Below the pieces are notes generated by a model, which saw only the letters and a program-made list of their open reading frames with translations, did no database searches and was not told the origin of the DNA. From contig NZ_KI273061.1 of NCBI RefSeq assembly GCF_000469545.1, positions 46,661 to 110,660 on the forward strand: DNA of 64,000 nucleotides, in the 5' to 3' direction. This document shows positions 8,527-17,505 of the stretch, in pieces; position 1 is the stretch's first letter; every line of letters begins with the position of its first letter. A program made the translations under genes and the position numbers. Source of the DNA: Mitsuokella sp. oral taxon 131 str. W9106 (GTDB taxonomy: Bacteria; Bacillota; Negativicutes; Selenomonadales; Selenomonadaceae).

Positions 8527-9180
8527 TTATCGCTTGTCCAAACGCGCCGCGATCCGATTGCCCACGAATTGGACGGCTTGGACGAGGATGACGAGGATGA
8601 TGACCGTCGCGACCATGACTTCGGGACGGAAGCGCTGGTAGCCGTAGCGGATCGCGAGATCGCCGAGACCGCCGCCGCCGACGGCGCCCGCCATGGCGGA
8701 CTCGCCGACGAGGGCGATGAGGGTGGTCGTGAGCTGTGCGACGATGCTCGGCATCGCTTCAGGAAGCAGGACGCGCCATACGATCTGCGCAGGACTTGCG
8801 CCCATGGATTCCGCCGCCTCGATGAGACCGGACGGAACCTCTTTGAGGCTCGTTTCGACCTGCCTGCCGATGAATGGGACGGCAGCGATGACGAGCGGCA
8901 CCATGGCGGCCGTCGTGCCGATTGCCGAGCCGACGATGAGGCGCGTGAACGGGATGATCGCGACGAGCAGGATGATGAATGGGATCGAGCGGATCGTGTT
9001 GACGACGGTGGAAATCGCGCGGTTGAACACGGGGGCGGCAAGGATCTGCCCCGTTTCCGTCGTGTGCAGGAGCACGCCGAGCGGCACGCCGATAGCGGTC
9101 GCGATCGCCATCGAGACGAAGACCATGTAAATGGTTTCGCCGAGTGCCTTAGAGAGAAGCGGCATCATGTCTGCGGGCAT
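8527..9180 (-). CDS. metI: Methionine ABC transporter permease
   Basis: Membrane permease of the methionine importer, 217 residues with about five transmembrane segments. The ABC-permease loop SMGASPAQIVWRVLLPEAMPSIV (coupling helix for MetN) lies near residues 125-147. The ATG at 9180 has a GGAGGAGGTGAT site lying inside the 3' end of metN, so metN and metI overlap by 32 bases and are probably translationally coupled. Confidence 0.94.
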   Translation of the reverse strand: MPADMMPLLSKALGETIYMVFVSMAIATAIGVPLGVLLHTTETGQILAAPVFNRAISTVVNTIRSIPFIILLVAIIPFTRLIVGSAIGTTAAMVPLVIAAVPFIGRQVETSLKEVPSGLIEAAESMGASPAQIVWRVLLPEAMPSIVAQLTTTLIALVGESAMAGAVGGGGLGDLAIRYGYQRFRPEVMVATVIILVILVQAVQFVGNRIAARLDKR

Positions 9181-10210
9181 AGCCGATCACCTCCTCCTGA
9201 AGTTCCTGCTCGCGCAGGTAGGCGAGCGCGGCGTCGATTCGTTCCTTCCCGCCGCGCATGCCGATGATCATGCGGCCGAACGGCGTCGCCTTGATTTGGT
9301 CGAGGCTGCCGAACAGCATCGTGACCTCGACGTCCGGGAAGCGGCGTATCATGCCCGCGAGCACGGGATCGTCCGCCGACTCCCCGATGAACGTCAGGCG
9401 CACGAGCAGGTAAGCGTCCGCCTGCGGCTCTTTCGATACCTTGCCGCCGCGGAATGCCGCAGGGAGGTCGTTTGAGAGCAGGACGCTGATGAACTCTTTC
9501 GTGATCGGCTTTTGCGGATGCGTGAAGACGTCGAGCACGCTGCCTTCCTCCGCGATGATGCCGTTCTCGATGACGGCGACGCGGTCGCAGAGCTCCTTGA
9601 TGACCTGCATCTCATGCGTGATGACGACGACGGTCAGACCGAGCTTTTGGTTGATGTCCGTGATGAGTGCGAGGATCGCTTTCGTCGTCTGCGGGTCGAG
9701 CGCGCTCGTCGCCTCGTCGCAGAGCAGCACCTTCGGCTCGCTCGCGAGCGCACGCGCGATGCCGACGCGCTGTTTCTGACCGCCCGACAGTTGGGACGGG
9801 TACTGGTGCGCCTTGTCCGAAAGGCCGACGAGCGTGAGCAGCGGCGTGACTTTTTTCTGGATCTCCGCCGCGCTCTTTCCCGCGAGTTTCAGCGGGAATG
9901 CGATGTTGTCGTAGACGGTCGCGGACGAGAGCAGGTTGAAGTGCTGGAAAATCATGCCGATGTTCTTGCGCGCTTCGCGAAGCTCTGCGCCGCTCATCGC
10001 CGTCATGTCCTTGCCGTCGACGGTGACCTTGCCTGCTGTCGGGCGTTCGAGCATGTTGATGCAGCGGATGAGCGTCGACTTGCCCGCGCCCGAAAGACCG
10101 ATGATGCCGTAGATTTCGCCGCGGCCGATGGTGAGATCGATGCCTTTCAGCGCCTTGACGGGACCGGCCGGGCTATCGTAGGTTTTCTCAATATGGGAAA
10201 GCTCTATCAC
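9149..10210 (-). CDS. metN: Methionine ABC transporter ATP-binding protein
   Basis: ATPase of the methionine importer, 353 residues from the chosen GTG at 10210. The frame extends upstream, but family N-termini begin at VIELSHIEKTY, and a GAGG lies just before the GTG. Walker A is GLSGAGKS (residues 38-45), the signature is LSGGQKQRVGIARAL and Walker B is VLLCDEATSALDPQT. The C-terminal ~75 residues form the NIL domain, which in MetN binds methionine and shuts transport down from inside. No SAM riboswitch was recognised upstream. Confidence 0.92.
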   Translation of the reverse strand: MIELSHIEKTYDSPAGPVKALKGIDLTIGRGEIYGIIGLSGAGKSTLIRCINMLERPTAGKVTVDGKDMTAMSGAELREARKNIGMIFQHFNLLSSATVYDNIAFPLKLAGKSAAEIQKKVTPLLTLVGLSDKAHQYPSQLSGGQKQRVGIARALASEPKVLLCDEATSALDPQTTKAILALITDINQKLGLTVVVITHEMQVIKELCDRVAVIENGIIAEEGSVLDVFTHPQKPITKEFISVLLSNDLPAAFRGGKVSKEPQADAYLLVRLTFIGESADDPVLAGMIRRFPDVEVTMLFGSLDQIKATPFGRMIIGMRGGKERIDAALAYLREQELQEEVIGYARRHDAASL

Positions 10211-10249
10211 GTATTTCGCCTCGAATCCATAGTTACGATATATGTTTGA

Positions 10250-10278
10250 ATGGTAGCATAGGATGGAGCGGTTGTCAA
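10250..10278 (-). promoter_or_regulatory. Candidate promoter of metNIQ
   Basis: On the minus strand TTGACA (10278-10273) is followed after 17 bases by TACCAT (10255-10250). The start would lie about 30 bases before the metN GTG. The -35 is full consensus and the -10 is moderate. Confidence 0.5.
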
Positions 10279-10357
10279 TGCTTTTCGACACGCCGCCAAT
10301 CCTCTTCATTATAGCATGATAGCATGATTCCATGCACGGGATTGAAAATTTATTTTA

Positions 10358-10376
10358 TATATTGAAAATCAATATC
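10358..10376. promoter_or_regulatory. Fur-box-like operator
   Basis: The 19-base element read on the minus strand, GATATTGATTTTCAATATA, matches 14 of 19 positions of the classical Fur consensus. Its core is the perfect palindrome ATATTG-N5-CAATAT. A GATAAT -10-like hexamer lies just downstream (10383-10388) facing the DUF3793/flavodoxin genes. Iron control fits the flavodoxin, which commonly replaces ferredoxin under iron shortage. Inferred, not tested. Confidence 0.6.
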
Positions 10377-10494
10377 ACTTATGATAATATGGGCTACGTG
10401 AGGGAATTTTTTCAGTGAACAGTCATAGCGGTCATAAGGAAGCCGGCCATTTGGCGTATCGCTGCGGCTGCGCCGTGCGTGAGGAAAGGCAGTG

Positions 10495-11082
10495 ATGGCA
10501 TTGGGGACGACGAAAACGTTTGAAGCAATCTTGGGGCAGCACGCAGCGCCGACGCTCGTCGGCATCAAGGCCGCGAGCCTGCTCTCATTCCGCAAGGACC
10601 GCTATCGCGATTTCAACGCGCTTCTCGCTTCGTATCAGCCGTGCTTTTCGTGCAAGGGCATAGCGACGTTTCGCGTCGCGGAGGGCGAGGCATTCGTCCT
10701 CCTCCTGTTCTACCGCGAGGGGGCGCTCATGGAGACGATGCGAAGGGCGTTTTCCGTGCCGGAGGCACGGCAGCTCTTGGTGTCGCTTGGCTATCGCACG
10801 GACGATGCGCTTGCCGATCTTTTGGAGCATCTGCGCCTGCGCATGCGCCTTCGGAAGACGTTTCCGCATGAGATCGGACTTTTTCTCGGCTACCCGCCGG
10901 AAGATGTTGTGGGATTTATCAAATACAACGGGCAGAATTTCTGCTATAGTGGGTACTGGAAGGTCTACGCGAACGAGAAGGAGACGCGTGCGCTCTTTGA
11001 GCAGTACTCCGTCTGCACGCATGAGTTCTGCACGCGCCTCGAAAGCGGGACGTCGTTCCCAGAGCTCGTGCAGGCGAGCTGA
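10495..11082 (+). CDS. DUF3793 family protein
   Basis: 195 residues from the ATG at 10495 (a GTG lies directly before it; AGGAAAGG at 10482-10489 serves either). The protein resembles the DUF3793 family of anaerobic Firmicutes: PTLVGIKAASLLSF near the N-terminus, then a Cys pair in PCFSCKG, and the conserved HEIGLFLGYPPEDVVGFIKYNGQNFCYSGYWKVY region (about residues 122-155). No enzymatic function is established. It is followed after 52 bases by a flavodoxin gene and preceded by a Fur-like box, which suggests a role in iron limitation or low-potential electron transfer. Confidence 0.8.
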   Translation: MALGTTKTFEAILGQHAAPTLVGIKAASLLSFRKDRYRDFNALLASYQPCFSCKGIATFRVAEGEAFVLLLFYREGALMETMRRAFSVPEARQLLVSLGYRTDDALADLLEHLRLRMRLRKTFPHEIGLFLGYPPEDVVGFIKYNGQNFCYSGYWKVYANEKETRALFEQYSVCTHEFCTRLESGTSFPELVQAS

Positions 11083-11134
11083 GCAGTGAGACTGGCGCCT
11101 TTTGAGGCGCGTTTGGAGATAAGGAGGATTTGCC

Positions 11135-11566
11135 ATGAGCAAAGTAGCAATCGTTTTTTGGTCCGGCACGGGCAATACGCAGGAGATGGCACAGGCCATC
11201 GAGAAGGGCGCGAAAGCGGCAGGCGCCGAGACGAGTCTCTTCGAAGTCGAGAGCTTCGACAAGGGCACGCTCGCAGACTACGACGGGATTCTCTTCGGCT
11301 GTCCCGCAATGGGCGACGAGGTGCTTGAAGAGGGTACGTTTGAGCCGTTTTTCGCGGAGGTCGAGGGAAGCCTTTCGGGCGTCCCCGTCGCCCTCTTCGG
11401 CTCGTACGGATGGGGCGGCGGCGCATGGATGGCAGACTGGGCAGCGCGCACGAAGAAGGCGGGCGCAAAGCTGTTTTCGGACGGGCTCGCGGTCGAGAAC
11501 GCGCCCGATGCGGACGCACTCGCGGCATGCGAGAAGCTCGGCAAGGACTTTGCGGCATCGCTCTAG
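11135..11566 (+). CDS. Flavodoxin
   Basis: Short-chain flavodoxin, 143 residues, a soluble FMN electron carrier. The phosphate-binding loop WSGTGNTQEMA lies at residues 9-19; the FMN-contacting loops are GCPAMGDE near 55-62 and GSYGWGGGAWM near 89-99. Acidic throughout, as usual. It probably shares the Fur-like promoter with the DUF3793 gene upstream. GGAGG ribosome site at 11121-11125. Confidence 0.93.
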   Translation: MSKVAIVFWSGTGNTQEMAQAIEKGAKAAGAETSLFEVESFDKGTLADYDGILFGCPAMGDEVLEEGTFEPFFAEVEGSLSGVPVALFGSYGWGGGAWMADWAARTKKAGAKLFSDGLAVENAPDADALAACEKLGKDFAASL

Positions 11567-11596
11567 TCCTGTCTTCAGGCCATTCGGGTTGGCTCG

Positions 11597-11625
11597 GCGC
11601 ATCGGCTTTTGCCGGTGCGCTTTTT
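11597..11625 (+). terminator. Terminator after flavodoxin gene
   Basis: A 10-bp stem (GCGCATCGGC / GCCGGTGCGC, one G-T pair) with a TTTT loop is followed by TTTTT. Confidence 0.75.
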
Positions 11626-11712
11626 GGTTCGGCGTGAGCATCGTGCAAGGGGAGCGGGATTATGATATAATGGCGCGGTATGATGGATACGGCAATCGAG
11701 GAGGCTATCGCT

Positions 11713-12648
11713 ATGAAAATACTCGTCACGGGCGGCGCGGGATTTATCGGCTCGCACCTCGTCCGTCTCTTGCTCGAACAAGGACATGCAGTCACGGTCC
11801 TAGACGACCTCAGCACGGGCGCGAAGGCGCATATCGAAGGGCTGCCGATTGGGCTTTGGCGGGCGGATATCCGCGAGAAGGCGGTCACGGCGCGCATCGC
11901 GGCAGCACGTTTTGACGCCGTCGTGCATCTCGCGGCGCAGACGATGGTCGACGCCTCCCTTCGCGACCCGCATTTTGACGCGGAGGAGAACGTCATCGGG
12001 CTCGTGAATGTCCTTGAGGGCGCACGTCTCGGCGGCACGCGCCGCGTTGTTTTCGCGTCGACGGCGGCAGTGTACGGCGATGTCTCTGCGCGCGATCTTC
12101 CCGTCCGCGAGGAGCAGGCGCTCGCGCCGCTCTCGTTCTACGGCATGACGAAGGTGGCCGGCGAGCAGTATCTCGCACTCTACAAAAAGATTTTCGGCCT
12201 CGACTACGTCGTCCTGCGCTTTGCGAACGTCTACGGCGAGCGGCAGGGCGACAGGGGCGAGGGCGGCGTCATCAGCATTTTTGCAAAGCGCGTCGCGCGC
12301 GGCGCGGGCATCACGATCTTCGGCGACGGCGGGCAGACGCGCGACTTCATCTATGCGGGCGATATCGCATCGGGCATCGCGTGTGCGCTTCGGACGAAGC
12401 ATGCGTGCCGCGCGTACAACCTCGGCACGCAGACGGAGCTGTCCTTAAACGAGCTCGTGCGCGTCCTCGGCAAAGCTGCAGGAAAGGCGCTTGCGCCTGC
12501 GTACGCCGCGCCGCGTGAAGGGGACATCTACCGTTCGGCACTCTCCAATGCGGCGGCGAGGAGGAATCTCGGCTGGACGCCTAAGGTGACGCTTGAAGAA
12601 GGGCTTCGCCGCACGTACGCGTACGTCAAGGAGACCGCAGCGCAATGA
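11713..12648 (+). CDS. NAD-dependent epimerase/dehydratase (UDP-glucose 4-epimerase-like)
   Basis: Extended SDR, 311 residues from the ATG at 11713, which has GAGGAGG just upstream; the frame also runs 33 bases further up without support. VTGGAGFIGSH at residues 5-15 binds NAD, AAVYGD and SFYGMTK (Tyr-x-x-x-Lys) form the active site, and RFANVYGERQ follows. It most likely interconverts nucleotide sugars (for example UDP-glucose and UDP-galactose) for envelope polysaccharide. A TATAAT at 11666-11671 may be its own -10 element. Confidence 0.82.
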   Translation: MKILVTGGAGFIGSHLVRLLLEQGHAVTVLDDLSTGAKAHIEGLPIGLWRADIREKAVTARIAAARFDAVVHLAAQTMVDASLRDPHFDAEENVIGLVNVLEGARLGGTRRVVFASTAAVYGDVSARDLPVREEQALAPLSFYGMTKVAGEQYLALYKKIFGLDYVVLRFANVYGERQGDRGEGGVISIFAKRVARGAGITIFGDGGQTRDFIYAGDIASGIACALRTKHACRAYNLGTQTELSLNELVRVLGKAAGKALAPAYAAPREGDIYRSALSNAAARRNLGWTPKVTLEEGLRRTYAYVKETAAQ

Positions 12649-12767
12649 AGACCTTCGGATTGGCGCGGATCTCCGTCGAGGTGCGGGCAAAGCGATGCGC
12701 CTGGATGGAGACGCCTATCCGTGCATTCCGATCGATCCGGCAAAACGACGAAAAGCAGGCGATACGC

Positions 12768-12796
12768 TTGACTGTTGTAACGTTGTAACCTATAAT
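12768..12796 (+). promoter_or_regulatory. Promoter of the liv operon
   Basis: TTGACT (12768-12773) and TATAAT (12791-12796) with a 17-base spacer. The spacer contains TTGTAAC twice as a direct repeat (12775-12781 and 12783-12789). Confidence 0.78.
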
Positions 12797-12800
12797 AGTT

Positions 12801-12828
12801 CCATCATCTTCCATCATCTTCCATCATC
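12801..12828 (+). repeat. Triplicated CCATCATC(TT) in the liv leader
   Basis: Three tandem copies of a 10-base unit, CCATCATCTT, the last one imperfect at its end. They start at about the expected transcription start and lie in the untranslated leader, about 35 bases before the livK ATG. Copy number could vary by slippage; no function is known. Confidence 0.7.
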
Positions 12829-12862
12829 GAAAGGCATATCGGTATCGTTAGGGGGAATCCAA

Positions 12863-14035
12863 ATGAAGTTTGGCAAGAAGAGCTTGCGTCTTGCGGCGCT
12901 CGCTGCGACGCTTTTGGTGGGCGGCGCACTCGCGGGCTGCGGCGGCAGCGGCGCGGACAGCAATGAAATCAAGGTCGGTGCGAACTTTGAGATGACGGGC
13001 AACGTCGCCAACTACGGCAGCGCGACGCTCGATGGGCTCAAGCTCGCGATTGACGAGGTCAACGAGGCAGGCGGCGTCGACGGCAAGAAGATCACGCTCG
13101 TGACGGCGGACAACAAGTCCGAGGCGTCCGAGGCGGTCAATGCGGCGACGAAGCTCATCTCCGACGACAAGGTCTCCGTCATCGTCGGTCCGGCGGTCAC
13201 GGCGAACGTCATCGCGGAGTCGCAGGTCGCGACGGACAATAAAGTCCCGGTCATCGCACCGGACGGCACGAGCCCCGATGTCACGGTGGAGAACGGCAAG
13301 ACGAAACCGTTCATCTTCCGAAGCTGCTTCATCGACCCCCAGCAGGGAACGGTCATGGCGAAGTTCGCAAGCGAGAACCTCAAGGCGAAGACGGCGGTCA
13401 TCTACGTCGACAACAGCACGGACTACAGCAAGAGCCTCGGCAAGGTCTTCAAGGAGAAGTTTGAGGCAGCCGGCGGCAAGGTCGTCATGGAAGAGGCCTT
13501 CCTCGCAAAGGATCAGGATTTCAAGGCGACGCTGACGAAGCTCAAGACGGCGAATGCGGACATCCTGTTCGTCCCCGCTTACTATGAGGAAGTCGGCAAG
13601 ATCGTCAAGCAGGCGCGCGAGCTCGGCATGACGATGCCGATTCTCGGCACGGATGGCTGGGATGACCCGAAGGTCGCCGACATCGCCGGCGCGGATGCAC
13701 TGAACAATACGTTCTTCAGCACGCACTACTCCGACAAGGACGAGGAAGTCAAGGGCTTTGTCGATGCGTTCCACCAAAAGTACGGCCATGCGCCGAATGT
13801 CTTTGCGGCGCTCGGCTACGACGCAGGCAAGATGCTCATTGACGCGATCCGCCGCGCGGGCAGCGCCGACCCGGAAAAGATCCGTCAGGCCATCGAGGAT
13901 ACGAAGGATCTGAAGGTCGGAACGGGCACGATCACGATGGACAAGAACCACAATCCCATCAAGCAGGCCGTCATTTTGGAGAACAAGGGAGGCGACCGCG
14001 TGATGGTGGCAAAGATCATGCCGGATGCGGAATAA
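12863..14035 (+). CDS. livK: Branched-chain amino acid ABC transporter substrate-binding lipoprotein
   Basis: Type I periplasmic-binding protein, 390 residues from the ATG at 12863. An AGGGGGAA site lies just upstream; the longer upstream frame runs through the promoter and is not real. The signal peptide ends in the lipobox LAGC near residue 26. The mature part begins IKVGANFEMTGNVANYG and carries VSVIVGPAVTANVIAESQVA, typical of LivJ/LivK proteins. First gene of the livKHMGF operon; leucine, isoleucine and valine are expected ligands, but related amino acids or amides cannot be excluded. Confidence 0.9.
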   Translation: MKFGKKSLRLAALAATLLVGGALAGCGGSGADSNEIKVGANFEMTGNVANYGSATLDGLKLAIDEVNEAGGVDGKKITLVTADNKSEASEAVNAATKLISDDKVSVIVGPAVTANVIAESQVATDNKVPVIAPDGTSPDVTVENGKTKPFIFRSCFIDPQQGTVMAKFASENLKAKTAVIYVDNSTDYSKSLGKVFKEKFEAAGGKVVMEEAFLAKDQDFKATLTKLKTANADILFVPAYYEEVGKIVKQARELGMTMPILGTDGWDDPKVADIAGADALNNTFFSTHYSDKDEEVKGFVDAFHQKYGHAPNVFAALGYDAGKMLIDAIRRAGSADPEKIRQAIEDTKDLKVGTGTITMDKNHNPIKQAVILENKGGDRVMVAKIMPDAE

Positions 14036-14113
14036 GCACATCACAAATAGGACACGTGGAATGGGGTCGCAGCGATGCGGCCTCAATCTATGTGTTTGGA
14101 AAAGGAGCAGTTC

Positions 14114-15001
14114 ATGGAAGTCACGCAGCAGGTCTTGCAGCAGCTCATCAACGGCATTTCGCTCGGCAGCATCTACGCGCTGATCGCGCTCGGCTACACG
14201 ATGATCTACGGCATTATCAAGCTCATCAACTTCGCGCACGGCGACATTTACATGGTCGGCGCGTACATCGGTTTTTTCTCCATCACGCAGGCGGGGCTCG
14301 GCGTGATCCCGTCGCTCATGATCTCGCTCGTCACGACGGGGCTTTTGGGCATGGCCGTCGAGCGGATCGCGTATCGGCCGCTGCGCCATGCGCCGCGCAT
14401 TTCGGTGCTCATCACGGCGATCGGCGTCTCGTTCTTTTTGGAGTACACGAGCATGTACTTCGTCTCGCCGACGCCGCGGACGTTCCCCGCGCTGTTCGGC
14501 GATGTCGCCGTGGATTTCATGGGCATCGTCATCAATGGGCAGCAGATGCTCATTCTCGGCATCACGGCAATCCTCATGGTCGTGCTCACCTACATCGTCC
14601 AGCGCACGAAGACGGGAAAGGCGATGCGCGCGACGTCGTTCGATACGGAGACGGCGGAGCTCATGGGCATCAACTCGGACCGCATCATCTCCATCACGTT
14701 CGGCATCGGCTCGGCGCTCGCTGCCGTTGCGGGCGTGCTCGTCGGCATCTACTACAATTCGATCGACCCCTTGATGGGCATCATGCCGGGACTCAAGGCA
14801 TTCGTCGCCGCCGTCCTGGGCGGCATTGGCATCCTGCCGGGCGCCGTCGTCGGGGGGCTGATCCTGGGCGTCGTCGAGGCGCTCGTCTCGGGCTTCCTCT
14901 CGTCGACGTTCCGCGACGCGGCGGCGTTCGCCATACTCATCCTCGTGCTTCTCGTCCGCCCGACCGGGCTTTTCGGCAAGAACACGAAGGAAAAGGTTTA
15001 A
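14114..15001 (+). CDS. livH: Branched-chain amino acid ABC transporter permease LivH
   Basis: 295-residue membrane permease from the ATG at 14114 (AAAGGAGC upstream). Family motifs are LINGISLGSIYALIALGYTMIYG and INFAHGDIYMVGAY near residues 10-55 and the coupling loop MRATSFDTETAELMGIN near 170-187. About eight hydrophobic segments. livM follows after 12 bases. Confidence 0.93.
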   Translation: MEVTQQVLQQLINGISLGSIYALIALGYTMIYGIIKLINFAHGDIYMVGAYIGFFSITQAGLGVIPSLMISLVTTGLLGMAVERIAYRPLRHAPRISVLITAIGVSFFLEYTSMYFVSPTPRTFPALFGDVAVDFMGIVINGQQMLILGITAILMVVLTYIVQRTKTGKAMRATSFDTETAELMGINSDRIISITFGIGSALAAVAGVLVGIYYNSIDPLMGIMPGLKAFVAAVLGGIGILPGAVVGGLILGVVEALVSGFLSSTFRDAAAFAILILVLLVRPTGLFGKNTKEKV

Positions 15002-15013
15002 GGAGGTGCGCGC

Positions 15014-15976
15014 ATGAAACGCAATTTTTTAAGGCGGAATGATCTCATCATGCTCGTGTTCGCCATCATCCTGTTTGCCGTTTTGCAGGGGCTGATCGAA
15101 GGGCGCGTCTTGAGCTCCTTTTGGCAGCTCAACCTCCTCATCATCGGCATCAACGTCATTCTCGCGGCGAGCCTCAACCTCATCAACGGCTACACGGGGC
15201 AGTTCTCGCTCGGCCATGCGGGCTTTATGGCAGTCGGCGCCTACGTCGGCGTCGTCCTCACGACGAACTTCTCCGTGCCGTTCGGCGCGGCGCTCGTGGC
15301 GGGCGGCATCGCGGCAGGGGCGCTGGGCTTTCTCATCGGCATCCCGACGCTTCGCCTGCGCGGCGACTACCTTGCGATCGCGACGCTCGGACTCGGCGAA
15401 ATCATCCGCATCGTCATCATGAACATCCAGTACGTCGGCGGCGCGGCGGGCTTCAAGGGCATCCCGCACCACACGACGTTTGCGTGGGTGTTCTTCATCA
15501 TGCTGTTTACGCTGTTCTTCATCAAAAACTTCGTGAACTCGACGCACGGGCGCGCCTGCCTTGCGATCCGCGAGAATGAAATCGCAGCGGAGTCGATGGG
15601 CATCAACACGACGAAGTACAAAGTCATGGCGTTCACGATCGGCGCGGCGTTCGCAGGCGTCGCGGGCGGGCTGTTCGCGCATGCGTTCTACCTCATCACG
15701 CCCGCGTCGTTTACCTTTATGCAGACGTTCAACTACCTCATCATGGTCGTCATGGGCGGTCTCGGCTCGATCACGGGCTCGATTGCGGGCGCGTTCGTCG
15801 TCACCTTCATCTCGGCGGCGCTCGCGAGCTGGCCGGAATTCCGCATGATCATCTACGCGGTCGCGCTGATCCTTTTGATGTTCTACCGCCCGCAGGGCCT
15901 CTTCGGCTACAAGGAAATCACGAACATGGGCATCTTCAGGAAATGCTTTGCGAAGGGAGGGAAGGCGAATGGATGA
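15014..15976 (+). CDS. livM: Branched-chain amino acid ABC transporter permease LivM
   Basis: 320-residue membrane permease, partner of LivH. NLINGYTGQFSLGHAGFMAVGAY near residues 55-77 and AIRENEIAAESMGINTTKYK near 190-209 are family signatures. AAGGAGG ribosome site at 15000-15006. Its stop codon lies within the first codons of livG (8-base overlap), pointing to coupled translation. Confidence 0.93.
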   Translation: MKRNFLRRNDLIMLVFAIILFAVLQGLIEGRVLSSFWQLNLLIIGINVILAASLNLINGYTGQFSLGHAGFMAVGAYVGVVLTTNFSVPFGAALVAGGIAAGALGFLIGIPTLRLRGDYLAIATLGLGEIIRIVIMNIQYVGGAAGFKGIPHHTTFAWVFFIMLFTLFFIKNFVNSTHGRACLAIRENEIAAESMGINTTKYKVMAFTIGAAFAGVAGGLFAHAFYLITPASFTFMQTFNYLIMVVMGGLGSITGSIAGAFVVTFISAALASWPEFRMIIYAVALILLMFYRPQGLFGYKEITNMGIFRKCFAKGGKANG

Positions 15977-16733
15977 GCTCTTGCAAGCGGAACATGTTTC
16001 CATGGTATTCGGCGGGCTCAAAGCCGTCTCGAACTTCAACCTGCACCTAAACAAGGGGGAGCTCGTCGGTCTCATCGGGCCGAACGGCGCGGGCAAGACG
16101 ACGGCATTCAACATGCTGACGGGCGTCTATCGGCCGACGACGGGAAGCATAACCTTCGCGGGGAAAAGCATTGTCGGGCTGCCCCCGTATGAGGTCACGC
16201 AGCGCGGCATCGCGCGCACGTTCCAGAACATCCGCCTGTTTTCCGAGCTGACCGTCCTCGAAAACGTCAAGATCGCATTCCACTTCCACGTGAAGTACGG
16301 CCTGATCGAGGCGGTTCTGCGCGTCGGGCGCTACTTCCGCGAAGAGCAGGAAATCGAGGAGGAAGCGATGGAGCTCCTCCGAATCTTCCACCTCGAAGAC
16401 AAGGCGGACGAGGTCGCGAAGAACCTGCCGTACGGCGCACAGCGCCGCCTCGAGATCGCGCGTGCGCTCGCGGCGAAGCCGAAGCTCCTGCTGCTCGACG
16501 AGCCGGCGGCTGGCATGAACCCGCAGGAGACGCACGAGCTCATGGAAATGATCCGCTGGATCCGAAGGGAGTTCGCCCTTACCATCCTCCTCATCGAGCA
16601 CGACATGAGTCTCGTCATGGGGATCTGCGAGCGCATCTACGTCTTGGAGTACGGCGAGATCCTCGCCGAGGGCACGCCGAAGGAAATCAAAGCGAATCCA
16701 GAAGTCATTCGCGCATACCTCGGAGGGGAGTGA
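15969..16733 (+). CDS. livG: Branched-chain amino acid ABC transporter ATP-binding protein LivG
   Basis: 254-residue ATPase from the ATG at 15969, preceded by GGGAGGGAAGG; an in-frame ATG seven codons earlier is less likely. Walker A is GPNGAGKTTAF, the signature region is LPYGAQRRLEIARAL (a common LivG variant in place of LSGG) and Walker B is LLLDEPAAGMNP. The LivG-type insert near residues 110-140 and the extended C-terminus are present. livF starts four bases after the stop. Confidence 0.93.
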   Translation: MDELLQAEHVSMVFGGLKAVSNFNLHLNKGELVGLIGPNGAGKTTAFNMLTGVYRPTTGSITFAGKSIVGLPPYEVTQRGIARTFQNIRLFSELTVLENVKIAFHFHVKYGLIEAVLRVGRYFREEQEIEEEAMELLRIFHLEDKADEVAKNLPYGAQRRLEIARALAAKPKLLLLDEPAAGMNPQETHELMEMIRWIRREFALTILLIEHDMSLVMGICERIYVLEYGEILAEGTPKEIKANPEVIRAYLGGE

Positions 16734-16737
16734 GAGC

Positions 16738-17454
16738 ATGGCAGAAACGATGCTGCAAATCGACCATATCGACGTATTCTACGGCGCAATCCACGCATTG
16801 AAGGGCGTGAGCCTGGAAGTCCAGACGGGCGAGATTGTCACGCTCATCGGCGCGAACGGCGCGGGCAAGTCGACGACGCTGCGCACGATCTCCGGCCTGC
16901 TCGCGCCGAAAGCGGGAACAATTACGTTCCTCGGCGCGGACATCACGGGGAAAAAGGCGCATGAGATCGTCAAGGACGGCATTTCGCAGGTCCCCGAAGG
17001 GCGCCGCGTCTTCGCCGAGATGACCGTGCTCGAAAATCTCGAGCTCGGCGCGTTCACGCGCACGGACAAGGCGGGCATCGCAAGCGACCTCGAAATGGTC
17101 TTCGCGCGCTTTCCGCGCCTTAAAGAGCGGAGGGCGCAGCTCGCGGGCACGCTTTCGGGCGGCGAGCAGCAGATGCTCGCGATGGGGCGCGCGCTCATGA
17201 GCCGCCCGAAGCTCCTGCTCCTCGACGAGCCTTCGATGGGGCTCGCGCCGCTCCTCATCCGCGAGATCTTCGACATCATCGCCGATATCAACAAGGAGGG
17301 CACGACCGTCCTCCTCGTCGAGCAGAACGCGAACATGGCGCTCTCGATCGCAAGCCGCGCCTACGTCCTGGAGACGGGACGCATCACGCTCTCCGGCGCG
17401 GCGAAGGAGCTCGCCGCGAGCGAGGACGTGCGAAAGGCGTATTTGGGCGGCTGA
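16738..17454 (+). CDS. livF: Branched-chain amino acid ABC transporter ATP-binding protein LivF
   Basis: 238-residue ATPase, second nucleotide-binding subunit of the Liv importer. Walker A GANGAGKST, signature TLSGGEQQMLAMGRALM and Walker B LLLDEPSMGLAP are all intact; VPEGRRVFAEMTVLENL is the usual LivF Q-loop region. Fifth gene of the operon. Confidence 0.93.
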   Translation: MAETMLQIDHIDVFYGAIHALKGVSLEVQTGEIVTLIGANGAGKSTTLRTISGLLAPKAGTITFLGADITGKKAHEIVKDGISQVPEGRRVFAEMTVLENLELGAFTRTDKAGIASDLEMVFARFPRLKERRAQLAGTLSGGEQQMLAMGRALMSRPKLLLLDEPSMGLAPLLIREIFDIIADINKEGTTVLLVEQNANMALSIASRAYVLETGRITLSGAAKELAASEDVRKAYLGG

Positions 17455-17505
17455 CGCAAAGCAAAGGAACATCAGGGATCAGGGCAAGCAAGGAGGTTGG
17501 TTTTC

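Noticed and set aside
10211..10494. SAM or other riboswitch upstream of metN
   Set aside because: Looked for the long paired leader and terminator of S-box elements. Only a short leader, direct repeats (TAGCATGA twice) and the Fur-like box are present.
14056..15042. 328-codon plus-strand frame overlapping livH
   Set aside because: His/Arg/Gly-rich translation in the +1 frame of livH. The in-frame livH product has all the family motifs and the ribosome site.
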